DNA of 64,000 bases from Thamnaconus septentrionalis (GCA_009823395.1 CM020520.1:3200501-3264500), one strand, 5' to 3'; counted from the stretch's first letter, positions 26,926 through 41,524 are shown. Notes: generated by a model not told the origin, from the sequence alone. Numbers and translations: made by a program.

Positions 26926-27043
26926 GCAGGCAGCCGGGAGCAGGCAGCCAGGAGCAGGCAGCCGGGAGCAGGCAGCCGGGAGCAGGCAGCCGGGAGCAGG
27001 CAGCCAGGAGCAGGCAGCCAGGAGCAGGCAGCCAGGAGCAGGC
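26926..27043. repeat. 14-bp minisatellite, about 8 copies
   Basis: Unit GGAGCAGGCAGCCG, with the last base alternating G or A between copies in the order G,A,G,G,G,A,A,A. Confidence 0.95.
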
Positions 27044-28153
27044 CGCACTCGCCGCTTGCAGCTCCAGATTTTATTTTAACTCTGTCATCAGAGGTGGAAA
27101 GCCGGTGGGGACGAGGCACCGCGAGGGATCAACAAAGTGACAAAGACACCCTGGGGGGGGGGCTCGTGTTGACACTATTGTTTCCCTAATGCCACTCAGC
27201 CTGCCTCCAATCCCTCCATTAGCTCTGCAACTGAAAGCCAAGAGCCGAATCCTCTCGTCCACCTGTGACCTCTAATACCCCCCCGCCACCTCCCGACCCC
27301 CCCGACACTCCAATTCCTCTCTGTCTGTCTCAACAATCATCATTGACAAAATGCATTTCAGAAAGTAAAGTCAGAACACACAACCTTCGCACACCCAATT
27401 TCTCCTCCCCAAGTGTCTCTATTGTGATCTGCTGATAACATGACATTACTCTTTGTGCAGCCACTGTTGTTGTTGCTGCTATAAATCTCTAATTTCACGA
27501 AAGCCTCCAATGTGTGTAAAGCTGCGGAAATTGATGAATTGGTTGCATTGTTTGCTGCAGCCATCACAAGCTGCTGGCTGTAGTGGCAGATTTAAAGCAC
27601 GGACCAGGACAAGAAGTATAATCATAAAAAACACTGATGCACTTAGATGCACTGATACCTCCGTCATTGTCAGCGTAGTTTATATTACAGTGATCCTTCC
27701 TGTTGGTGACAAAGTCTTTGTACCAGCAAGAAAAACTCTGAACAGCCCCGTGGAGCTCCTCAAACGTGACGCTGCTGTATTCAGCCTCCAAAGTTAATTA
27801 GTCTGGGCTCCTCCAGCGGCGAGCACTCAGAGCCCGCACGCGCATTTCCAGGGGCCACCTGCTCATTTTGACGTGGCAAGGCGTTTGCAATGTATGCACT
27901 CAGCGTGGATGACACGGCATCTGGATGGAACCCCGGACGATGACTTGCTCAAGGGCTCTTCGGCAAGTGGGCTGCCGGGGGACAAGAGATGGAGCGGCGA
28001 GCTCGACCACCTGAGCCGCAGAGACGCTCGCTAACGGCGAGGAGTTCAGAAGAAATGTGACTCTTCTTTATTCTTTATTCTCTAGGCAGATCATCAGTAG
28101 CTTCCACAGCTGAGGGCCTCATACAATCAAAAAATTGCACAAGCATATAAACA

Positions 28154-28436
28154 TACACTAGCAGGCAAAAGTTTGGACACACCCTCTCATGCAACATGTT
28201 AAATAACTCTAAATAAAATATATAACTAAATACGCTCTTAATGAAAGGTGGCTATGTTGAAGAATTTAAATATAAAACGTGTTTATTTTACACTTTTATT
28301 TTTTCCTACATAATTCCAAGTGTGTTCATATGTAGTGTACTTTTGATGCCTTCAGTGAGAATCTGCAACAGTCATGAGAATGAAAGAAAAGACATTAAAT
28401 TCAAAGTGTGTGTTCAAACTTTTGACTGGTAGTGTA
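28154..28436. mobile_element. Tc1/mariner-type MITE, copy 1
   Basis: 283 bp beginning TACACTAGCAGGCAAAAGTT and ending AACTTTTGACTGGTAGTGTA. The inverted termini start and end with TA, as expected for a Tc1/mariner target. The interior is AT-rich and non-coding. A second diverged copy lies in the opposite orientation at 58170-58509. Confidence 0.65.
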
Positions 28437-30739
28437 CATACATACATAGTCCCCAGTACAAAAACCAATATAGTTCACAGAACCTAGAATCGCTGGATCT
28501 ACATCACTTCAAAACAGTACGAGCATCATTAACTTCTCAGTGTAAAAGACCAACAACTGCAGGAATAAAACTGAGTTAGAAAACTCCAGCCACTGCGAGG
28601 CTAAAAAAGGCAAATTGTCATTCTAAAAATGAAATGATAAATCCCAGAGGCCAAACTTTGGGAAACAAAGTGATTGGTGCGCAGCGGGGGAATTATTTTC
28701 CTTGTAGAAAAGTTGAAATGAAACTGAAAGGCCCCCAAAGCGCTGCGGTAGCCTCGGGAGTTGCTGCACGCGAGACGACGCACTTGATCGGGTTGGGCGG
28801 GTCAGCGCGTCCTTCATTCCCCCGAACGCTCGCTGGAAATAATTAGCAGCTGGGAGAATCATTCACCCCCCCCACCCAACGATTGGTCGTCACCTCTCGG
28901 CTCCTTAATGACAAAGCTGTGCATGAACGCACCGGGTGTCGGCTGATAAGACTCGTGCACCGTGTGACTCAACGCCAGCAGACAAGGAGTTGTTTTTTTT
29001 CCCCACAGTCTGACACATTGACGGACGGAGTTTAACGACGATGATGGATGCCAATTATTTTAAATTTATGAAAGAGAGGAAGAGATATCTCCATCGAGGA
29101 GCACGGCATGCTGGGAGAATAGTGAGGATCATCATCCAAGAGGCCTCGCCGCCCTTGGGCACCACGCTGGATTCCCGCCATTCTCACAGAATGTCTGAAG
29201 CAGTTCAGGTCGCGCCTTGTCGTCTGCTGATGGCAGGGCTTTCTTCTTGTGCCTGTGTTTTTTTTAAAAAAGGTTGTGCCTCTCTGCTAACATCAAAGTC
29301 GAGGTTGAGGCAGGCCTAATGTGATCACTGAGGCAGCAGAGGCCAGTTCCTCAACTCACTCAACGATGGACTTAACAGAAAATAAGATGTCTCCTTTTTC
29401 CTTTTGAGTAACAGGAAGCTGCATGAAGGTGAACACTATCTTCACAGGTGTGCAGTGTTCTGAGAGTCACTGTGGCACGCTGGAATTTTCTCTTTTGTCC
29501 TTGTCTTTCTTCCTCCACCTGCGTTCCTCCTGGCACAAAGCCCTTCCCTCACTCAACATCTTCCTCTTCACCTCCTCCTCCTCCTCCTCCTCCTCTTCCC
29601 TGCTGTCTCCTTGCTGCTCAGCTCTGCTCCTCTGGCCTTCGAGTGCCTTCCTCTCCGAGTCCTCCTCTTCCGGCTCTTCGTGTCCTTCGGCCTCGCCGTC
29701 TTTGTCTCCCTCCATCCTCCCTCTCCTGCGTCCCATCAATCCAAGTCCTCCTAATTAGGAGTGTTGTGCCTGCTGGATGGCTCAAACATCGTTCCTGTTT
29801 ATTGCAATTAGCGCGGCCATTAACAAACACTTCACAACACCGGGGGGCGCCGCACTCTGCATTATTTATAAATTGGGTGAGGGTGGGTGGGGCCGTGATG
29901 AGGAGAGAAGAGAGAAAGAACAGAGTCTTCCCACTTTGTCTTCTGGCCTCCTTCCCTCCACCCTCCTCCTCCTCCTCTTCCTCCTCCCCCACCCTTCAGC
30001 GCCATTAGAGAGGCAGCCATTAGTGTCCACACACGGCACTTTTCCCAGTTTCAACCCCCCAGCCCCCATCCTCCCACCATCCTACAGAAAATTGAGAGTA
30101 AGTGTCGACGGCTGTTTTGAATCACAAGTGAAACCGAGGTAAACACAGTCCCGCAAATCTCCTTCATTCGCTGGCTTGACGGCCGAAGCCTGTGGCGCTG
30201 TTAAAGCCTCTGTCAGCCGACAACAAACCCGCAGGGACAGCTTCGGATGAAAAACGCACACACCAATAAAAAAGTAAAAAATAAAAAAATCAACTGAGGG
30301 GGGTAAAAGTTGGAGAAAGCTGAAGCAGAGACAGAACAGGACAAGAAGGACGACTGATTGAAAATCAGATTGAAGGCAGAATCTCCAGAACGATTGAGCA
30401 GAAGGGAAATAAGCGTCTCATCCAATCCGAGGAGGCGTTCACAGCCTCCACAGAGGCCAAACCACAACCCAGCAATCGACAGCGACGACACACGATGACG
30501 CCATCGTCCACTCGGGCTGCATCGGGCGGAGCGAGGCCCCGCAGTAATCTAGTTGCACTTCAGCAAAATCCGCTGGCGATGACGCAGAGCGGCGGGCAGG
30601 AAATGAATCACGGCTCGGCTCTCGTAACAGAGGTTTCCGTTCATTAGATCGCTGCTTACTCAGCAGGATGTTGACTCTCGGTCCACCTCAGTCCACTCCC
30701 GCCTTTGTCCTATGGGGTTGTGGGGAGGCACCAAAGTCT

Positions 30740-30900
30740 GTACAATTGGATCCTGACATGATTTGGCAAAGACGTACGGTATGCAAAGTGCACATGAGCC
30801 GATTGTGCAGCATGCTGAGGAAACCGGGATCGATCCTGGGCTGCTACATCTTTTCAGATGTAAAATTCTAATGGGCAATTATCTCAGATGCTTGGAGGAG
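30740..30900. promoter_or_regulatory. Candidate conserved non-coding block
   Basis: Unique, microsatellite-free sequence with TGACATGATTTGGC, ATGCAAAGTGCACATGA and CTAATGGGCAATTATCTCAGATG. It looks enhancer-like by motif density only; conservation not tested. Confidence 0.25.
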
Positions 30901-33027
30901 AGCGGCACGCCGACCGCCCTCTCCCAGCCCCGGCTGAGTGACAGAAAACATTTACCGAGCCAAAAATATTTTTCATGTCAGCTCGGTGGGAGTAAAATCA
31001 ATGGGGTTTGTGTTTATTGATCGGCTGATTTTATTTTCCAGCCCACCGGTGAGCGGGGGGTTTGGGGGCGGGTGGGGATCTGCCTCCTGGCAGACGCAGC
31101 AGAGGCTGATCAATCAGCATGGACCCTGTTAATAAGATAAAAACATATACAGAGGGGGATATCGCATGAATAAACAGGCCCATCCGCGCAGATTAAGGAT
31201 GACAGGAATACACTGGGAAACGCAGTCGGGCCTTTTCCAGTGAGCATGCCACCTCTTGTCGAGGTCTTCGGGGCGCAGCGCTGCAGAGCAGCTGCTTTGA
31301 ATGCATCAATGTGCTGCTCACGCTGAGACGCATTCCAGTATTTCACACACGCAACCGTCCCAAAAATAACTTTCGCCAGCTAATGCGCTCCTGGCCACGT
31401 CTGCACATTTTAATGAGGCCTCATGCGTTTCTCTGGGATCAATTGTTCTCTTTACTCTCGTCATCGTCTCTTTGCAAGCTTGGCATGTTAAAAACATTGT
31501 AGGTGCTTACAGAAAATGTAGAGTGGTCAACTGTAATGACCACTGCAACTCCAACTCCTGCTACATCCCTCTCAGGATGATGATGATGACGATTCACATG
31601 TTTAGAAAAGCATATATAAAAAAAGAGAAAATAAACTTCCTGATAGCGGCCGTGGTTGGCCCAGGCACACTCAAGATAAAGAGAGGTCTGGCACTCGGCT
31701 GGCATGCTAAAAGGAAATGGATGAAGGTTTATCAGTCTCTTCCGAGGGCTCTGGGTTCCACTCCACTGTTCCCTATGAGCTCGGAGGGCAACGGAGCATC
31801 CAGGAGGCCTGAATGATCCACAGACACTCCAGTTATTGAGTGAAAGGGGGCTTGGCAGGGGGAAATATTCCCAGAAAGCCACTTTACTGCCCGCAAATAT
31901 ATATATATATATATATATTTCCCTGATAACAAAACTGAGGTCTAATACCTCCAAATGGAGGATAAGGAAGGGGAGGTGGTCAGGAGGAAGTGGCCGCACC
32001 GTGCTGGAAAAAACTAAACTCAAAAAATGAACTGCAGAGAACAACAAACTGTGAGCTTCCTCTGTGGAAAAGCAGAACAACACTTCGACGTTTGGCCTGC
32101 GAGTGCGTGTGTGGGTGGTGAGAACGGGGGTCTGGGGGTGGTTGGTAGGACGAAGCCGCCTGGCTGAGCGCGCACGCAAATCTGCATTCGTCTCCTGCTG
32201 CGCCGAACACGACTCTGCATCCAACGGCTCTGCTGCGCTGCTTACTTTTTAGTCTGTGTTTCTGAATTGTGTGTTTTCTGTACATCGAGGTTCCGGTCGG
32301 GGGCCGTCGACACCAAGTGTGAAGCTTCAGAGCAGCTGCTGTGGCGATAGTGACTGACTGACTGGCTGGCTGGCTGAATGTGAGGCCAGAGTGGTCAGCA
32401 GCGACGCTCCGTTATCAAGTCAAAGCCGGCGGCGTCCGCTCCTCGCAACTTACCCAGCTTAAACATCCTAATAAGTGGAGGCAACCTGCTGGCTCGCCGC
32501 ACGCATCGAGGCTCGACACGTGACCGCGCGCTCTGAACGCGCTAGTTACACGTAACATCACACAAACGCACACAAACGCACACTCGCCGATCTGACAAGG
32601 CTTTACCCGCTGCAACCGGCGCCTCCTTGTTGGAAATTAGAGTGCGGACAGCAGGCTAATGATCAATACGCGGCCCCACCGGAGGGACACCAGTGGGGCT
32701 CATTAGAAGCTGACATGCGGCACACACACACACACACACACACACGCGCACACGCAGACACGCATCTCCCGGAGGGATTCGCTAATCAAACATTGCGCCG
32801 ACGCGCCCGCGTTACTCCCACAGCGGCCTAAAAGACAGTAGCAGTGGAGAAACAGAGGAGGCATTTGGCAATCTGCATTTCTGTGTAGAATAACAGCGGG
32901 GGGAAGAAAACACTGTCAGAGAGCAGCGGCTGATTAAAGTTCACCCAGTGGGCACCAGAAGGGATCACACGGCGAACGTCTGAAAGGAAAAGGGTCCTGA
33001 TTCGTGGCAGGAGACGGTTTGAAAAGC

Positions 33028-33063
<36 letters not shown>

Positions 33064-33575
33064 CAAGCGCGCATGTGCACGGAGGGGAAATGTTCAGGCG
33101 ACTCAGGGACTGAAGGGACACTGTGGACACTTGTGAGCGCTACACAACCGTTGGCCAGAGGCTCAGGGCGGCGCTGCTCTCTTCTCTTCTCATTCATTTT
33201 CATTTCAGAGCCATTTCCAGGTCTTTACGTGCATTCAGGAGTCCAGATGTGCAGCCTCACATGATTAATCATCAAAGAAAACCCCCACACATCTCCTGAA
33301 AATAGCATTTTCAGCCACTAAGCTGACAACCAATAGTTTTTTTTTTGATGTCAGCTTAGTGATTGAATAAATAAATAAACTTAAAAAAAAAAAAGTTTAT
33401 TCTTCTGAGATTTTATGGAAAGGATAAAGTCTGGTTGTTGACAGCCTATGATTTTAGAAAATGACATAAATCCACAGACTTTTGTTTAGTACGTGCACGG
33501 AATTGTCGTCGTAATAAATTCCGCCCAACAAATAAACACCTCTATAGCTACGGAAGCCTTCTATCTTTACAAAGA

Positions 33576-33609
<34 letters not shown>

Positions 33610-33649
33610 CATATATGTCCACATGCACGCAGCAGAGATCACCATTTAT

Positions 33650-33900
33650 GTAGCGTTGTGGATTAGCGCCGCTGCCCTTTGTGGATCTGACATTCACCAA
33701 TTGGACTTAATTAGCAGTGCTGAGCCGGCGGCTGACCTTTTGTCATGCGAGCTGTCATTGAAAACCTTTCTGTTGACTTGAATGAGGGAATGCTATTTGT
33801 TAACGTGATCAGAGATGGGCCGGCTCAGGCCGGTGTGACCAGGAGGCCCGTGCAAAGGTTTAGGGAGCAGATAACCGGCTGATACAGGCGGCCAATTATT
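33650..33900. promoter_or_regulatory. Candidate conserved non-coding block
   Basis: Unique sequence with GGACTTAATTAGCAG, TTTGTCATGCGAGCTGTCATTG and TTGTTAACGTGATC (homeobox- and HNF1-type words). Inferred from composition only. Confidence 0.25.
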
Positions 33901-35065
33901 CCCTCTTTATGCAATAAAGTCATTTCTTGTTGAGTTTTTCTGTCCAAAGCGAAGCCAACAGGGGTCACTCTCGTGTGAAACGACGTCCGCTAACTTGGCT
34001 TGATTGCACAGGGCTGCAGTTACTGTCACTCTCAGACAACTTTGGAAATATGATGATTTCCTCCAAACGGCGCCCTCTGATTTCCCTCTCACTGCTCAGC
34101 AGCAGGAGGTGGAACTTTCAACCCCGGCTGAAAATAAATGTCAGCAAGACAAAATGTTACTACTCAGTTTTGATTTGGGAAATTATACTTTATATCTTTT
34201 CCATTTTATTTTATTTTGCAACCTAAAATTTGCTGGCTGTGTTCTATTGCGGGGAGCAGGAGCACGCAGCTACATTAGCAAGTTCCATGAGCTGCGCCGG
34301 CCAAATGAAAGCTTTATGTCGCCGCGGCCTGGTCGACTAATGCAGCAGGATCAGCCCAGCCCATCTCATTTTGATATTTTTCCCTATACTGCTTAACTGT
34401 TTAGCCGCAAAGAATGTTCTCCTCAAAAATCACAATTTAATCACAATCACATCAGTTACATTAGCAATATTCCAATTGCAATAGCAAACTCAGCTGCATT
34501 ACCATAATGTGAAGTGAGCTGCAATAAGAGTTTCTTCCAAACGAGCCGAGTCCTCGGAGCGCGGCTGATTTATGCAGACAGGTGCTGCCACATATTTATC
34601 AATTCCTCGGCAGTGCGGCGGTGACGACTCGCCGTGCCTTTCTTGACAGCGGGTGGCTGCGCTCATCGACGCCGCAAGCGGCTGGCAGACTCCGCAGGCG
34701 GAGGGGAGCCAGAGCCACGGCGGCTCATCTCGCCCTGCGACCACAAAAAGAAAGAGACGTTGACTCAATGTGCTCTCCACTTGGATGAGACTCCCCACCC
34801 CCCTTCCTCTCATGCCTCCTATTACCGCTGAATTATTTTGCTTGTGTGGACAATTGCCGGACGCGTCGGCCCGGCCTCCTCGGCAAAATCAATCCTGCAC
34901 GCCTTACCAGCCGGGTTGTTGGGTTTTTTTCAATTTGCACGCCCCGAAAAACAATCTGAAATTAGTAATCACCGCAGCATTGTTCACACCGCTTGACTGC
35001 TGTACCTCCTCGCCGCAAGGTTGGCATTACACTGGACTTGCACGGATGCAGGCGCAAGCACGGTT

Positions 35066-35106
<41 letters not shown>

Positions 35107-36840
35107 ATTAATTGGGCTGAGAGCAATGCTTTCTGGATAATGCCCCGCATATGGCGGGGAAATGGCACTGTTGACGAGGGCTAGCGTAGCGCTAATATCC
35201 GGTCGGAATTTAATTTGGCCTCTAATGATCGAGGCCATTACGGCCGCACGCCGGAGGAGGCTGAGGCACACGCGGCCGCTGTCTTTGCCTCGGACCAGCG
35301 GGCTGAAGGCAATAACGTGTTATCATGGCATCAGATGAAGGCAGGGATTGGGAGCGTTAGCGCCGGGGATCGAGGTTAAGGTGGTCAACCGGGCCGAGGG
35401 GCCGCATCCAAAAACCAGAACAACTCTTCTCCTAAGAATTCCTTTCTAAAGTCACACGGAATGTGAGCGGCAAATCAATCAAATGATCATAAAAGCCGGC
35501 CTATTCTATATTTTTCACTTGGTGATTTATTTTGAAAAGCTCATCCAAAAAAACACCAAGCCTGCTGCAAATGAATGTCCATGTCAAGCTGCAGACGCTT
35601 TGTTTTCATCTCAACGGCAGGACGAGAAAGAAAAATGTTGGCGGCCGCGAGCCATTGAGCATTTAAATTTAATCCGTCTTCGACCTTTTGCCATCCAGCG
35701 GGCCCGCGCCCTGGAAATGGCAGCGGCGCGTGCAGCTCGGCGGCCGGGGCCTAGCGAGGGCGTGATGGATTGCACCGTTCGACTCTCGCTGCCCTTAATG
35801 TCGTTAAGGAGGCAGGATGACCAGCCAGCCGGCCGTCTGCCATCCATCCCACTGCAGACAATTGCTTTGTTAATGCTACAGGAAGGACGCTTGGGCTTTA
35901 AGGAATCCCTCAGACTATGAGACGTGGCACACGCACGCACGCACGCACACACGCACACACACACACACACACACACAAAGACTCATATTAACCGCAAGAA
36001 CCAAGTAAAACTTGTTGCATCGATCATTTTATTTTTTTTTCCTGCAACTTTTTGTTTTGAGTTTTTGAGGAGGAACATCGCAATCAAAGCCGGCCGGACT
36101 GATTGCACACAACACTCAGAGGTTCCCTACAATATACAATTTACTTTTCCAATGTTTTCAAACAATAATAATAATGGTAACGATCAGCCATCTCACTGGC
36201 CAAGTTAGTGGCCACACCCATGACTATGTGTTCAACAGCGGCCAGCTAAAAGCATCAGACAATTAAACATTTGTGAAAAAGAACTGACACTCTGAAAATT
36301 GAAAATTTTAAACGTTTAAAAATATTTTAAAAAGACGAGTCCGACTCTCCGCAGAGACAGCTCCATCAACGAAGCACTGAAACACCTTTCCAGTTTTATT
36401 GTGAAAGGGCCTTTCCTTCTCTTCCAGCCATCGTCATGTGACACATACATCCAACAGATGCCACAGCATTGCTGGAGTTTAAAAAAAGCAAAGGAAAGAA
36501 AAAGAGAAAATAAATAAGTGTGACTGAGACACCCCGCTGCTCCGCCCGACCCAAAGGATTTCACAGACTCCTCCCACACACCCCCACACCCCCCACCCCC
36601 GCACCTCCCGACCCGTATCAAGGACCTGTCAAAAAATTTGTTCCACCTCGATTCATCCGCTGCCCCCCTCCCCCACCCACTTCCTCAGCGAACGCCCGCC
36701 TCCTCCTCCTCCTCCTCACTGCTGCTGGGCGCGATAGCCAATCGCTCACGGATAAACGCTGATAATAGGAGCCTGTAAGTAATGAGGGGCCGATCGAGCC
36801 GCATCACAGCAGCTCAGGAGCAGAGATTTGGGGGGGGGGT

Positions 36841-36892
36841 AGAGGGAGAGAGAGAGAGAGAGATAGAGGGGGGAGAGAGTGAGAGAGAGAGG

Positions 36893-36946
<54 letters not shown>

Positions 36947-36982
36947 GGAGAGAGAGAGGGAGAGAGAGAGGGGGAGAGAAGG
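36841..36982. repeat. (GA)n-rich purine tract
   Basis: Interrupted GA/GGGA run, followed by (GT)n at 36991-37012 and a G run. Confidence 0.95.
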
Positions 36983-38639
36983 AGTTTGGATATGTGTGTG
37001 TGTGTGTGTGTGTGGGGGGAGGGGGGGGGGGTCAAGAGCCTTGACAGTTAATTATCTGGAGTGTATGGCAATCAGAGCGGCAATGAGTGTTTCTGAGCTC
37101 CTCTCTGTTATTTGCTCCTTGGAGACGTGTCGTCGAATTCATTCGACAGACAATCTGCTGAAGGCCTCCCCCTCGCTGCTCCTTGCTCCTCTCTCCTCCT
37201 CACTCTCCTCCTCCTCGCTGCTCCTCCTCGCTGCTCCTCCCTGCTCGCTTGTGTCCGTCGCCACAAGCAGCCGCTGTGTCTTTTCTTGCTCTCTTCCTCT
37301 CTTCACCTTGATGGAAACTCCAGTCCTTAAAAGTGGGGCTTTGGCAAACCAAACATTTCAGCATGGGAGGTTGTCAACAGCGGGCTAAATACCCTGCTGC
37401 AGAGCGTTTCCTGCAGAATTGAATCACGCGAGACCGGGATTGAGGGACCGAAGATCCGACGACGACGGCCCTAATCTGGGACTTTTGAAAGGACCGACTG
37501 AATTCCTGCACCGTAGTTTATTTCCCCTTTGTTTTTGCCATTATTCTCTGCAGCGCCGCTTCCTCCAAACTCCAGCGGGACTCGGCGGCAGTGTCAGCCA
37601 TTCAAAAAAAAAAGGAGAGAAAAGAGCCCACTGATCTCCTGAATAACTATCATGCGCCCCGCCGTTCAAACACTCCGACCGCCATACGCGGAGCGATCAT
37701 CTATCACCCTGCGTCACGCCGTCCCACATCCTGCATAATGCCCGGCGCCGCAGTCGCTGACGGAGGATTGAGAAGCGGGACGGTGGGAGCGCCTGCTGCT
37801 TGCTGCAGGCCTGGCTGCCTCTCCCACCGATCGCCCCCGGTCACGGCCCTTCATTTGTTGCTTTTGCTTGGCAGCCACCGCGCGCACACACCCACATGCA
37901 AACACACTGATTCTGTGACTTACAGCTACTGGCAGAAGTCAATTGTCTTGGTCCGCGCAAACAGTTTCAAAACAAATAAACCCAGCAGGTTGCCTTCCAC
38001 TCTTAGCAGCTCTTTCTTCCTTCCTGCTTTCACTGTTCTGGTTCTTATTATTTATTTATTTACTGAGTCAGTTTAACTCTTCCTTCCTGAAACCATCCCT
38101 CTCTGCACGTTGGTTTATTCAGAGTTTAACCCCGCGGTGTTTGTTAGCAGGTGAATCTACGATCATCAGCTCCGTGTTGCAGCATTAATGGAGCGCGTGA
38201 CGATTTACGAGCGTCTGCAGCTTCGCTGAGGAGGTCAGATGTTAGTTGACGCACCGTTTGTGTGGAAAAACGTCCGGCTAATCTTAAATTCCCGCACGCT
38301 ATATTTGGAGCGTTGTTTTTTTCCTGACTGCAGCGAACGCTGTAAAGATTTACTTGCAACACTCGCGGCACAAATTAATATTTGACTCACACAGAATCTG
38401 AAGGGGCGCCAGAGGGTAATTAATCAGAGCAGCCTGAGAGAAGCGGTGGTAAAAAGCAGAACAGAAACCGAGTGCGGAGGAGAAAGAATAAAATAAAAAA
38501 ACAACAGAGCCCCCACTTGGATAAAAATCGATTTTGACGTCTGGCCATTAAAGCCGCGGCCCTTCCAGCCGCCGTGACCTCCTGCGTGGAGCCGCTTCAC
38601 CTCTGGACCCGCCAGGACTGACACGGCGCCCAGGTGGGG

Positions 38640-38880
38640 TCCCGGCTATGCAAATGCACGAGGAGCCGAGGCCAGAGGTCAGCGATTGACAAGCCGCAGC
38701 GGAGCGGCCCTGCCTCCGCTCGCAGGCTGCTGCTTGTTAGCGCAACAGCCGAGCTGCTTAGTATTACAGGACGGAGCGCTGTTACTCATTAACAGGCCGT
38801 CCACAGGGGGCCCCGCTGAGCCGCCGCTGCAGCCGCCGCCGCCGCCGCCGCCGCCGACTTACTGACAGCCGGCGATAACA
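38640..38880. promoter_or_regulatory. Candidate regulatory block with POU octamer and GCC repeat
   Basis: Contains ATGCAAAT at 38648-38655, TTACTCATTAAC and a (GCC)8 run at 38832-38856 in CpG-rich surroundings, 3 kb before the CpG promoter. Confidence 0.3.
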
Positions 38881-39758
38881 CACTTGTTTGATTTGTCCCT
38901 CGTCGAGGCTCGGCCCGAGAGTTCTTTCATTTTTTTCGTTCTTTCTTTCCATCTATTTTTTCCTTCTAACGGACGTGCAAACCATTTGGATTTAATGCCT
39001 CGGACACACGATCCGACCGCTGAATATTTCAGCAGACGCATGTTCCGACACGTCGGCGGCACGCTGTGAGGAGCGATCGTAACGGCGTTTTTTAGGAGCT
39101 CATTTTTTTTTCACGGCTAAACGTAAAACATTTCAGATTGGAAATATAAATAGACAACTTGTCTACTCGACAGGACAAAACACCTTTGATATTTTTGAAT
39201 ATTTATATTTTTGTCTCATTTTCATGAAATTTTAAAAAAATCGAACATTTTAAAGTAAAATCCATCTTTTGTGTCTTTTGCTGCAATTTTCAGAAAAAGG
39301 TTTGCAACAACAGGCGCGTGCACACACACACACACACACACGACCTTGTGACGCTTCCCTTTCTGAAGCAGGTGTCTTTTGTGAGGACGATGAGACGTTC
39401 CTGAGCCTGAACGAACTGAGTGCCCCCCCTCCTCTTGACTTCCTGCAGCTCGCGGTGCATCTGTCACTGCAATTGCATTCTCTTGTCCAATCGGATTTCA
39501 TCACACTAATGTCGACCTAAACGTCTCAATTCCAAACGAGTCATAAATGTGTGTGTGTGTGTGTGTGCGTGTGAAGCTGTAAAACTATGTATATGCTTTA
39601 GGGCTAATGTTGGATATGTACCGTTTAGGTTCATTTAATAATAATAATAAAAAAAGGCAATATATATTTTGCTTTTTTTTTAACATCTTCATGTAAATAC
39701 TAGAAAAAATGGTGGCGTATATATTTAGAGGGATACTGCAGGGGGGAAATTAAAGATT

Positions 39759-39809
<51 letters not shown>

Positions 39810-39916
39810 ATGTTACTTTGTTGCATACATTTCATGAAATCTTTCCTCCAAGCGCCCAGAAAAACCTTTCAAAAAGCAGCTGCTGCAGCTGGACAGTCAG
39901 CCGGCAGCGACAGTAA

Positions 39917-39930
39917 CCAGCAGGGGGCAG
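39917..39930 (+). promoter_or_regulatory. CTCF core motif match
   Basis: The plus strand reads CCAGCAGGGGGCAG, an exact match. It lies 2 kb before the CpG promoter of the mir-137 unit. Confidence 0.45.
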
Positions 39931-39981
39931 TACACCGCCACAGAAGAAAACCTGCAACATCAATCCCCCTTCCCCCTCCTC

Positions 39982-40015
<34 letters not shown>

Positions 40016-41466
40016 CTCTCTCTCTCTCTCCTCAGCTGTGGCTCCTTTGTCTTCTATACATTAACGAAGCATCTCACTGTGAGATAAAAGCCAGTGCGAT
40101 TTTGCAGCGGATGGTGACGACGTCGGCAGGAGGCGAGAGACTCTGATTCCCCTCCACGCTGCAGATTTGCATGCGTCAAAGGCTGCAAAAACCTAAATGT
40201 AAATGCAATTTGCCCTGCTGCCCCACTAAAATTGATGGAAGCCGCTTGAATGACGCTTTTTCTTTTCCTTTTTTTTCCTTATTTATTTGTATTTTTTTAC
40301 TGCAACCTTTGCATTTGTGTGCTTGACTTTGTTGTGATGTGAAAATGAAACGGCAGAAATAAATAATAATAATAATGATAATAAAAAAAGCCAGGATAAA
40401 ATGGACTCAATCAATCGCGTCCCTCTTGATATGATTTTTTTCCACCTCTTTGTGCAGCGGGAGAGACTTCCTGTGTGTGGAGTGGCTCTTTTTTGGGGCC
40501 TTTCACCGGAGCCTAATGTATAGTGAGAACATGAAAGCTTGTTTGATGTTTGCCAACGTCACGGCTGTTCTGAGAAAAGCGCGGCCGCGGGTATCAGGGT
40601 GCAGCTTTCTCTTTCTCTCTCGCCTCTCTTTTTTTTTTTTTTTGTGTTTCCTTTTCCATGCACGAGTGATCCGGACACCCACGGGTGGGGGGAGGGGAGC
40701 GGGGGAGGAAATCTTACACTATCTGACTATTATCTGCAGGTTAAAATGGTGGGGTCGCCGATTCCTCAGCCTCAAATAATTTTTAAAGCCTCGCTTAATT
40801 GAAAATGTCAGCTGGAAAAAGTCAGGGCCCGTTGCGGCGAGTTAAGAGACCAGTTGGCATTAAGAAGACCTTAAATCAGCCCCCAGGAAATTGGTTTCAT
40901 CTTTTTTCTCCTCCTCCTCCTCCTCCTCCCACCCACCAGTACAAATAGTTTTTATTCCGCTCTGTGTTTTATTTCCTCCGACTGCAATTATTTATCTGAA
41001 AAGAAAAAGAAAATGACATTGAAAGCATCGTACTTCCCTAAAAAAAAGAAAAAATATCTTTGATTTGTTTGGGATATTTTCTTGAAGAAGCCCCCTGGGT
41101 GATGGAGGTGAAGAACCACCCCACCCCCCGCCTCCTCGTGTCCTCCCTGAACTCTGAAGTTCACTCAGAACCTTTGTGACTGGACAGAAAGAAACGCGAG
41201 CGCTCCGAGTGGAGTGACACTGTGGACAGATCTTCATTTCTTTCATTCTTTTCTTTTTTTTGAGCTTGTGCATGAGCGTGCACGTGAGGGGCGTGAGCGC
41301 CCAGCACCTCTCAGTCACTCTCTTCTTTTTTTTCTTCCCCCCATCAGTCCCGAGAAGCCACTCCTCTTTCTTCTGCCTTCTCATCTCCTCTTTTTTCCTC
41401 CCCCCTTCATCAGCATCATCATCATCATCATCATCATGACTTCCCCTCCCAACGACAAAAGCGTGT

Positions 41467-41524
<58 letters not shown>

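Larger units (their letters stand above)
22321..28153. other. Intergenic between snx7 and mir-137, proximal part
   Basis: No exon recognised. Holds poly(A) 23010-23031, (CA)n 23526-23560 and 23734-23788, (GT)n 24430-24472, (CTG)n 25086-25111 and 25981-26013, (GA)n 26470-26572, and the 14-bp minisatellite 26926-27043. The stretch 26040-26130 is unique, with ATTATCATTATG and TTTTAAAATGC motifs. Confidence 0.55.

Noticed and set aside
26926..27043. Homologue of the human MIR137 VNTR
   Set aside because: Unit length (14 vs 15 bp), sequence and position (18 kb away) do not fit.
31439..32224. 261-aa frame on the minus strand
   Set aside because: Mixed composition with an AT-repeat YIYIYI segment, no domain, no conserved motif; likely chance.
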